From: Smithella sp. ME-1
GTDB taxonomy: Bacteria > Desulfobacterota > Syntrophia > Syntrophales > Smithellaceae
Assembly: GCA_000495415.1 (NCBI GenBank)
Contig: AWGX01000468.1
Span: forward strand, 1-8,884
Direction of reading: 5' to 3'
DNA: 8,884 bases
The notes beneath the pieces are model-generated. The model ran no database searches. It was given only the letters and a program-made list of their open reading frames with translations, and had not been told where the DNA came from. Positions 1 to 5,357 of the stretch are shown one piece after another. Position 1 is the stretch's first letter. Each line of letters starts with the position of its first letter. The position numbers and the translations under genes were made by a program.

Positions 1-51
1 GCCTCGATATCATCTTTGATTTGATATGGGAATAAAAATGGAGTCCGCTTG

Positions 52-969
52 CTATGTCAGGGAAGCTCCTTCTGGATTAGGTGCCGGCACAAAGTATGTG
101 TTTTTTATCCGATAAAAACGTCTCATAAGGAAAAGAAGCGGTCTTCGAAAGGGGTATATGTTTTTAGGGAAAAACGTAAGCTTATTGAACTTTTCAAAAC
201 CTTCAATCATGTTCTTTGCATCCCACTCGACCATGTTTTGGGTTTGATTGAATCCCCACGTGTTAAATGTATTTGCGAGTGCTTCGTTACGAAATACTGC
301 CTCGAAATGCAGAGGCCCAGGTAGTATTAATGGCTTCATGTTGGATGCTTCCCGGACCGCTGTTTCGGCCACCGCTTGCAGCTTTCTTCTGCCATTTAAG
401 ATGAACTTGATGCTTTCTTCACCTGCTGTATAGATTTCTTTACGCTTGTCCACTATTACTGATTTTGCCCATGGCAGGACTTGCAGGGCCTGCTTCACGG
501 CGATATCCTCGCCTGAAACAAATCCTACCGGCACACCAAATTCACCCAGGTATGCGCCATAGATATCCATCTCACAGGCAAGCTTCCCACTGACCCTGAC
601 TTCAGAAAAAATTCCGTAATGGGTATGCGGGAAAAAAGCATCTGGTGTTCCTGATGCGGCATGTATGGCTACATATAAAACCAGATCGTAGTCAGCAATA
701 TTACCGAAAAATGTTGGCCTGATGAAATGTCCCCCAACGTAATTGGCCCTGCAATCCAGCTTGTCAATAATGCAGTTAAACCCGACCTCATGGGTATCTT
801 TTACCGTAACCTGCTGTGCTCCACCATCAAATGCGCCCTGAATCACGCAATTGACATCTTTGGTCAAACATTCCCGGCCATATTGCCACTCCGGCGTTCC
901 AGTGCGACATTGGCGCATACGCCAAATACCAAAGCTTCCTTCAATATCAGCAAAAATGCCTACATGCAT
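52..969 (-). CDS. M55 family zinc D-aminopeptidase (DppA-like)
   Basis: This 305-residue protein is predicted to be a metallo-aminopeptidase of family M55, whose model is the Bacillus subtilis D-aminopeptidase DppA. DppA forms a decameric cytoplasmic zinc enzyme that releases N-terminal D-amino acids such as D-Ala from short peptides. The metal and catalytic residues fall almost exactly at DppA numbering: Asp8 and Glu10 in ADIEG, His60 in KDTH, His103 in AIHA, His115 in FPHTH and Glu133 in ACEMD. No signal peptide is visible. The ATG at 967-969 is preceded by GAAAGG (979-984) at 9 nt spacing, which supports this start. The protein is about 30 residues longer than DppA; the extra C-terminal tail is basic and aromatic. 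The gene follows the acyl-CoA synthetase gene on the same strand after a 138-bp gap with no convincing terminator, so co-transcription is possible. The gap holds only a 10-bp palindrome (1021-1030) and an imperfect 12-bp tandem repeat (1079-1102). The family call is firm; the actual peptide substrate is not known. Confidence 0.9.
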   Translation of the reverse strand: MHVGIFADIEGSFGIWRMRQCRTGTPEWQYGRECLTKDVNCVIQGAFDGGAQQVTVKDTHEVGFNCIIDKLDCRANYVGGHFIRPTFFGNIADYDLVLYVAIHAASGTPDAFFPHTHYGIFSEVRVSGKLACEMDIYGAYLGEFGVPVGFVSGEDIAVKQALQVLPWAKSVIVDKRKEIYTAGEESIKFILNGRRKLQAVAETAVREASNMKPLILPGPLHFEAVFRNEALANTFNTWGFNQTQNMVEWDAKNMIEGFEKFNKLTFFPKNIYPFRRPLLFLMRRFYRIKNTYFVPAPNPEGASLT

Positions 970-1107
970 ACCGCTTAACCTTTCAAGAAGTTTTTGGATA
1001 ACATTTTATTTGAGGCAATTCGGATATCCGTTTTCCCCTGACAAAACTTACCATGGATATCAAACTGAATTGTTAAGAACGTCCCCAATAAGTTCCCCAT
1101 TAGCATC

Positions 1108-3246
1108 TCACATTATCATCAGGGCATCAACTGCACAAACCCCTTGTTGAAAGACCACAAGGGGATTTATATCTATTTCTTTTAATTCCTTAAAATCCAT
1201 TGCCAATTGTGACACTCTTAATATAACATCATAAACAGCCTCTCTGTCAGCAGGTGGGGCACCCCTAAAACCGGTCAATATACGATGTCCCCTGATTTCA
1301 GAAACCATTTCTCTTGCATCAAGAGGTGTTATGGGGCAGACCCGCAGGGAAAAATCTTCCAGTGCTTCCACAAAAATGCCCCCAAGCCCAAACAGAACAG
1401 TGGGGCCAAACACCTCGTCATTCTTCAAGCCAATGATACATTCCGTTCCTCCTTTCAGCATCTTCTGAACTGTAATTCCGTTAAGATGTGCTCCGGGTTT
1501 ATATTTCATGACATTTTCAATGATTTCCGTAAATGCAGCGCCAAGCTCCTGATCTGTATTAATATTCAATTTTACTCCACCAGAGTCAGTTTTATGCTGT
1601 ATGTCAGGGGAATTAATCTTAAGTGCCACTGGGAAACCAATATCATGCGCTATTTTCAGAGCCGTCTTAAGGTTTTGAGCCGGCCCTTCCGGAGCGAATG
1701 GTATGCCATACGCCAACAGTATCTGCTTTGATAATGATTCAGATAAGGCCTGGCCTGGTTTTGTCCCCTCAAGCAATCGTTTCACCCTGTTGCTATCAAT
1801 ACCTTTAAGCGGCATTTTAATGTCTCTGGCCGCACGGATTTCCTTTATCCTGTTGCTGTATCGCGTAACATGACCAAGGACACGTACAGCGTGATCTTGC
1901 GTGCGTGCAACAGGAACCCTGTGAGTACGGAGATATTGAAACTCTTCCCTGCCGAGGAGTTCCGAGCCAAGCATAAAAACCATCAATATTTTTTCAGTTG
2001 CATTGGCAGCCTCAATCACTCCATCAAGAAGAGCAAAATTACGCCCTAACCCGGGCCAATGTTCATAAATAACCATATCAATATTAGGATCATCCAAGAC
2101 TATCTTCAGTGGTTTTAAGAGTAAATCAGGCTCCACCAGAATTTGAGAAGTAGTATCTACAGGGTTTGCACTCGAGCCAAAAGAGGGGAGAATTTCGTCA
2201 AGTTTCTTACGAGTAATTTCCGTAAAGGGAAGGACTTCGAGACCGGCTGAAACGCACTTATCTGAAAGCAGCACCCCGCTACCTCCAGAGCTTGCCACAA
2301 TAGCAATCCTGTTCCCTTTTGGCAAGGGACGACCCGCGGCCAAAACACTCAGCACAGTATTTAACTCTTCAATCCCCTCAACCCTTATAACAGCCTTTTG
2401 ATGGAAAAAAGATGAATAAACACGGTCAGAGCCAACCAATGAGCCAGTGTGTGATGCCGCTGCCTTTGCGGCAGCAGCATGACGGCCTGATTTAATAAGG
2501 ATTAATGGTTTTTCATTCTTCAACGCCATGTCGGCGGCATGAAATAATTTCCTGCCATCCTTTACCCCTTCAAGATATCCACCCACTACTTTTGTATTTT
2601 TATCATTGACCATGTAAGCAAGGTAATCTGAGAAGCTGAGCCCGGCCTCATTGCCCGAGCTTACAAAATAAGTAAATCCTATACCCGTCTCACTTGACAT
2701 AAGATACATGGAGGTACCAAACCCGCCGCTCTGGCTGACAAAACCATAAAACTTAAAATTATCGTCTCCGGTCTGCAATTTTGAGATCCCAAACCCAGCC
2801 GACATCCCGTTTAAGGCATTAAATATCCCCTGACTGTTGGGACCGCACAAGAGCATCCCTTTTTCTTTCGTCAGTCTGACAATTTCCTCCTGCATTTCCC
2901 TGCCGGAGTTCCCTATTTCTGAAAATCCAGAGGTAAGAACAATAACAGCCTTGACCTTTTTCCTTGCACATTCATGCAGCACATTGACAACTCTGTTAGC
3001 AGGTACTGCAATTATTGCCACATCCACCTCCCCTGGAACAAATTCAATGGAAGGATAGCACTTTAATCCGCCAATCTTCTCATATCTTGGATTAACAGGA
3101 TAAACATTCCCTTTGAAACCATTTTCAACAAGGGATGATACCGGGTGGCCGCCTGGTTTAACTGGATCGGCAGACGCCCCAATAATTGCTATTGATTCAG
3201 GATTAAAAATGATATCTATCTTTTTATCAAAAACATCTTGCTGCAT
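1108..3246 (-). CDS. ADP-forming acyl-CoA synthetase, fused alpha-beta subunits
   Basis: This 712-residue protein belongs to the NDP-forming acyl-CoA synthetase family. These enzymes reversibly convert acyl-CoA, ADP and phosphate to a free acid, ATP and CoA, and in anaerobes they usually conserve energy from acyl-CoA made in fermentation. Visible parts, in order, are an N-terminal CoA-binding Rossmann domain (about 10-120, with IAIIGAS), two CoA-ligase-like domains (about 145-460) carrying the likely phosphohistidine His266 in SHTGSLVG, and a C-terminal ATP-grasp domain (about 485-712) with HKTDSGGV (His551) and EIDINPL (690-696). Alpha and beta parts are in one chain, as in many bacterial members; no acetyltransferase domain is attached. 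The frame is open to a TTG at 3258, but the GGAGG at 3252-3256 lies 5 nt before the ATG at 3246, so the ATG is the start. The promoter overlaps a palindrome that probably binds the adjacent MarR protein. The acyl substrate (acetyl, propionyl, aryl or branched) cannot be read from the sequence. Confidence 0.92.
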   Translation of the reverse strand: MQQDVFDKKIDIIFNPESIAIIGASADPVKPGGHPVSSLVENGFKGNVYPVNPRYEKIGGLKCYPSIEFVPGEVDVAIIAVPANRVVNVLHECARKKVKAVIVLTSGFSEIGNSGREMQEEIVRLTKEKGMLLCGPNSQGIFNALNGMSAGFGISKLQTGDDNFKFYGFVSQSGGFGTSMYLMSSETGIGFTYFVSSGNEAGLSFSDYLAYMVNDKNTKVVGGYLEGVKDGRKLFHAADMALKNEKPLILIKSGRHAAAAKAAASHTGSLVGSDRVYSSFFHQKAVIRVEGIEELNTVLSVLAAGRPLPKGNRIAIVASSGGSGVLLSDKCVSAGLEVLPFTEITRKKLDEILPSFGSSANPVDTTSQILVEPDLLLKPLKIVLDDPNIDMVIYEHWPGLGRNFALLDGVIEAANATEKILMVFMLGSELLGREEFQYLRTHRVPVARTQDHAVRVLGHVTRYSNRIKEIRAARDIKMPLKGIDSNRVKRLLEGTKPGQALSESLSKQILLAYGIPFAPEGPAQNLKTALKIAHDIGFPVALKINSPDIQHKTDSGGVKLNINTDQELGAAFTEIIENVMKYKPGAHLNGITVQKMLKGGTECIIGLKNDEVFGPTVLFGLGGIFVEALEDFSLRVCPITPLDAREMVSEIRGHRILTGFRGAPPADREAVYDVILRVSQLAMDFKELKEIDINPLVVFQQGVCAVDALMIM

Positions 3247-3251
3247 AATAA

Positions 3252-3256
3252 CCTCC
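3252..3256 (-). promoter_or_regulatory. Shine-Dalgarno site of the acyl-CoA synthetase gene
   Basis: The minus strand reads GGAGG, then TTATT, then ATG. The 5-nt spacing identifies the ATG at 3246 as the start. The in-frame TTG at 3256-3258 overlaps the ribosome-binding site itself and is unlikely to be used. Confidence 0.85.
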
Positions 3257-3276
3257 AAAAAAGAATTTAAATGGGG

Positions 3277-3304
3277 ATACTAATTTTTGACATTGCAATG
3301 TCAT
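3277..3304 (-). promoter_or_regulatory. Predicted sigma70-type promoter of the synthetase gene
   Basis: On the minus strand the -35 is ATGACA (3299-3304, five of six consensus bases), the spacer is 16 bp, and the -10 is TAGTAT (3277-3282, four of six). Transcription would begin near 3270, leaving a leader of about 24 nt before the ATG with the Shine-Dalgarno site inside it. The palindrome at 3288-3303 overlaps most of the -35 and the spacer, a layout expected for repression by blocking RNA polymerase. This is read by eye and not confirmed. Confidence 0.5.
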
Positions 3305-3314
3305 GTGATTGCAA
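3288..3314. promoter_or_regulatory. Palindromic operator candidate (probable MarR site)
   Basis: The 16 bases TGACATTGCAATGTCA (3288-3303) form a perfect palindrome. The core ATTGCAA at 3292-3298 recurs at 3308-3314, exactly 16 bp further on. The two copies also make an inverted pair TTGCAAT (3293-3299) / ATTGCAA (3308-3314). Perfect 16-20 bp palindromes over promoters are typical targets of dimeric MarR-family repressors, and a marR gene ends only 44 bp away. That the neighbouring MarR binds here is inference; the palindrome itself is directly seen. Confidence 0.65.
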
Positions 3315-3358
3315 GAACGTCTCACAGATTTTTCCCATGCATTTAAAAGTTTTTATGG

Positions 3359-3775
3359 TTACGGTAATTCCAAACGATTTAAATATTCTTGAAATTGTTC
3401 CCATTCATCGGGAGTAAAGCGATTTATAAAATGGCTATTTGTTTGCTCAAACAGTTTTAAAAGAGATCCTTTATGCTTTATGGCCTTAGCAGATGGAGAA
3501 ATTCGATACATTCGACGGTCGCTTGGTTCCGTGTGCCGTTCAATCCAACCATCTCTCTCAAGTCGGTCAAGGAGGCCCGTAGCAGTGGGTCTGTCTAGTT
3601 CAGTCTTATCTGCCAGCTGACTTGGTAATAGACCTTCTTCTTCTAAAATTGCACACAACATGAAAAACTGACCATGTGTCAGTTGGTACTTTGCGATGTC
3701 ATCCCGATACCTCCGCCTGATTTTTTGAGAAGCACTAGTAAGCTGAAAACAAAGGCATCGTTCAAATTCACTCAT
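3359..3775 (-). CDS. MarR-family transcriptional regulator with OhrR-like cysteine
   Basis: This 138-residue protein is a MarR-family winged helix-turn-helix regulator, a DNA-binding homodimer that normally represses a neighbouring gene until a ligand or oxidant releases it. The N-terminal dimerisation helix leads to LTHGQFFML (32-40). The DNA-binding part is PSQLADKTELDRPTATGLLDRL (about 51-72), and the wing holds the family signature SDRRMYRIS (85-93). Cys9, in CLCF, aligns by eye with the peroxide-sensing Cys15 of Bacillus subtilis OhrR (also LCF), and Tyr23 sits at the +14 position where OhrR has Tyr29. Cys7 and Cys41 are additional. The start at 3775 is set by GGAGG (3781-3785) with 5 nt spacing; a longer frame to 3802 would include and pass that site. 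It lies between the hydrolase and synthetase genes on the same strand. A possible -10 (TATAAT, minus strand, 3864-3869) has no good -35. The family is certain; the inducer is unknown. Confidence 0.92.
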   Translation of the reverse strand: MSEFERCLCFQLTSASQKIRRRYRDDIAKYQLTHGQFFMLCAILEEEGLLPSQLADKTELDRPTATGLLDRLERDGWIERHTEPSDRRMYRISPSAKAIKHKGSLLKLFEQTNSHFINRFTPDEWEQFQEYLNRLELP

Positions 3776-3780
3776 GGCTA

Positions 3781-3785
3781 CCTCC
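3781..3785 (-). promoter_or_regulatory. Shine-Dalgarno site deciding the marR start
   Basis: The minus strand reads GGAGG, then TAGCC, then ATG at 3775. This spacing favours the 138-residue product over the 147-residue frame beginning at 3802, which would place the ribosome-binding site inside the coding region. Just upstream, a short T5-CGC-A5 symmetrical stretch (3794-3805 region) is also present in the leader. Confidence 0.8.
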
Positions 3786-3952
3786 GTCCTTTTTTTTCGC
3801 AAAAACGTAATCAGTAACTGGTATGTTAATGATTAAAAAATATAAATTATTTTGACCAACATTATTATAGTGTCTGTTTTGAAATGGTATAATTGAGCAT
3901 AAAGAGTTCCTGACTACGCTTGATCGAATTGAAGCAAGAATATGGTTACAGT

Positions 3953-4885
3953 CTATACTCTGCATATAAGACCGCCTTCTCGACGCGTGACCTTACCTTC
4001 TTGTTCGAGTTTGATCAAATGACTTTCTACTAGCTGCGGTCCGGGAAAGAAGCGGGCGGCAGGTTTATGATAAATTTTGGCACATAGATCAATAAAGCTT
4101 AAAGGAAAATCGTTCAGGTTCCGTAGTATAACTGAATCGAAATTGAGAATGTGCATTCTGGTGCGTTCGATGGCCTCACGCACCCGCCCAATATTTTCAC
4201 CATGAGAGGGTAGAATGACACGGGCATTCAACTTTGCAATCCGCTCCAGACCCTCAAGATAACCAATTGCTCCCCCGGAGGAGGGCGAATACCAAGCGAC
4301 TACCTTTCCCACGACATCTCCAGTGAAAAGTAATCCTCTGTCGGGTTCGAAGAGAGAAACATGGCCGGGGGCATGGCCAGGGGTGTGTACTACTTGGAAA
4401 CGGAAGTTACCCAAACACAAGAGATCTCCATCGACCATTTTGTCGGTGGCTCGTGCTGAGGCCATAGGACACAATGCGGCAAAATAATCCAGGACGTTGA
4501 AGCTTCCAAAAGGAGGGCTGCTTTCGGTTGTGTTGTACCTTTGGGCAAGGTTAAAATCAAAAGTCTGGTTTAGGCGCTGGGGATCGGCGGCCAGAGGTAT
4601 CTCAAGTTCATGCAGGTATATCCGTGGGGAAATCTCCTGTAACAAAAAACTCATCGCTCCCATGTGGTCGGGATGGGCGTGGGAAATCACAATGGTGTGG
4701 ATATCATGAAGGGTAAAACCTTCATCCTTAAGGAAATTTTTCAGGGCATTGAACTTTTCCTCTTTTCCGCAACCTACATCAATGAGTATGGCCCCTTCCC
4801 TATCGCGAATTAGGAATACGTTCGCAGAAGCAGGCCACATGTGGGTTTCTTCTCTCAACACTTTAATCTCATTTGTTTTATTCAT
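3953..4885 (-). CDS. Metallo-beta-lactamase-fold hydrolase with C-terminal winged helix
   Basis: This 310-residue cytoplasmic protein is a metallo-beta-lactamase-superfamily hydrolase of the glyoxalase II / LACTB2-like type. The di-metal site is complete: SHAHPDH gives His69, His71, Asp73 and His74; TPGH gives His171; FTGD gives Asp190; and PSHG gives His228. The segment from about 245 to 310 looks like the small winged-helix domain often found at the C-terminus of LACTB2-like enzymes, ending in LVESHLIKLEQEGKV. Family members hydrolyse thioesters, esters, lactones or RNA phosphodiesters; the substrate cannot be told here. A thioesterase role would fit beside an acyl-CoA synthetase, but this is only context. 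The start is the ATG at 4885 with a weak upstream TTGGAAAA. The gene is divergent from nrdD and precedes marR by 177 bp on the same strand, a gap with no clear terminator. Confidence 0.88.
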   Translation of the reverse strand: MNKTNEIKVLREETHMWPASANVFLIRDREGAILIDVGCGKEEKFNALKNFLKDEGFTLHDIHTIVISHAHPDHMGAMSFLLQEISPRIYLHELEIPLAADPQRLNQTFDFNLAQRYNTTESSPPFGSFNVLDYFAALCPMASARATDKMVDGDLLCLGNFRFQVVHTPGHAPGHVSLFEPDRGLLFTGDVVGKVVAWYSPSSGGAIGYLEGLERIAKLNARVILPSHGENIGRVREAIERTRMHILNFDSVILRNLNDFPLSFIDLCAKIYHKPAARFFPGPQLVESHLIKLEQEGKVTRREGGLICRV

Positions 4886-5254
4886 GAATAATTTTCCAAT
4901 TATTTATCATCAAAACAAGCTGTGCCAGTCAAAAAAACCTTACCTTTTACATAAAGATATTCACGAGAATTCAGAATCAAAAGCTGCCGAACAATCATGT
5001 TTGTGTTGTCATCATTTATACTTTCTTCGCAGGATATTTTGATAAAATAGGTTATTCCTTCTTTCAATTACATAAATAGTTAGCACACGAATTATTTAAA
5101 TGCAAATCAATTTTAATCAGTAGTTGTCAAAAAATATGATAATTGATTGGGGCAAACAGGGAATTTTATATGATAATTTCCTTATCGCGACAAAACCGTA
5201 CAGTGATCTTATTGTTTTGAGTTATAGCAAACAATAAATTTTTTTATTATTTCC
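4886..5254. other. AT-rich divergent intergenic region (left part)
   Basis: No gene is supported here on either strand. The stretch separates the minus-strand hydrolase gene from nrdD. It must contain the hydrolase promoter, but I cannot place it: a perfect minus-strand -35 (TTGACA, 5125-5130) lacks a matching -10 at normal spacing. The 11-mer ATATGATAATT occurs twice (5134-5144 and 5168-5178), and its core TGATAATT appears again at 5256-5263 inside the nrdD promoter. An inverted repeat lies at 5209-5237. Confidence 0.6.
5209..5237. repeat. AT-rich inverted repeat upstream of the nrdD promoter
   Basis: The perfect 9-bp arms TTATTGTTT (5209-5217) and AAACAATAA (5229-5237) flank 11 bases and are followed by ATTTTTTTATT. 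The arms have one G-C pair each, so as an RNA hairpin it would be weak. Its centre lies about 67 bp upstream of the predicted nrdD transcription start, a position suited to an activator or repressor. A weak terminator for plus-strand read-through is the alternative, but no gene precedes it on that strand. Confidence 0.45.
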
Positions 5255-5283
5255 TTGATAATTACTATATGTAGTGGTAATAT
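5255..5283 (+). promoter_or_regulatory. Predicted nrdDG promoter with extended -10
   Basis: The -35 is TTGATA (5255-5260, five of six consensus bases), the spacer is exactly 17 bp, and the -10 is TAATAT (5278-5283). A TGG immediately before the -10 gives an extended -10 motif. The expected start of transcription is near 5290, about 68 nt before the nrdD ATG. The spacer contains NrdR box 1, and box 2 covers roughly +3 to +18, so NrdR bound to both boxes would cover the core promoter. Confidence 0.72.
5262..5277. promoter_or_regulatory. NrdR box 1
   Basis: The core CTATATGTAG (5265-5274) matches nine of ten positions of the NrdR core CWATATATWG, with flanks TTA and TGG. NrdR is the ATP/dATP-sensing ATP-cone repressor of bacterial ribonucleotide reductase genes; it binds pairs of such boxes. 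This box fills the spacer of the nrdD promoter. Confidence 0.82.
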
Positions 5284-5292
5284 CCTTCTATA

Positions 5293-5308
5293 CCCCAATA
5301 TATAGCGT
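5293..5308. promoter_or_regulatory. NrdR box 2
   Basis: The core CAATATATAG (5296-5305) matches all ten positions of CWATATATWG. Its centre lies 31 bp from that of box 1, with 15 bp between the 16-mers: three helical turns, the phasing typical of paired NrdR boxes. The spacing and the reductase gene downstream make this a confident call although the nrdR gene is not in the window. Confidence 0.87.
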
Positions 5309-5357
5309 CATAGAGAGTTAGCAATATTGAAATTCTAATTGATTAATGGAGTAGTGA

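Noticed and set aside
3885..3893. Extended -10 (TGGTATAAT) on the plus strand
   Set aside because: It has no acceptable -35 at 16-18 bp and no plus-strand gene downstream; it would only make antisense RNA into the hydrolase gene.
3768..3965. A 65-codon minus-strand frame between the hydrolase and marR genes
   Set aside because: It overlaps the marR start and the hydrolase end, is AT-rich, and has no ribosome-binding site or recognisable domain. The region is better read as the marR leader.
5125..5130. Perfect minus-strand -35 (TTGACA) for the hydrolase gene
   Set aside because: No -10-like hexamer lies at 15-19 bp downstream on that strand, so a promoter cannot be claimed.
5144..5158. TTGAT-containing sequence as an FNR site upstream of nrdD
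   Set aside because: The first half resembles TTGAT but the second half does not match ATCAA, so it does not meet the FNR consensus.
5209..5247. Rho-independent terminator (dyad followed by a T-run)
   Set aside because: The stem has only one G-C pair and no plus-strand gene lies upstream, so a terminator has no obvious client; kept only as a dyad.
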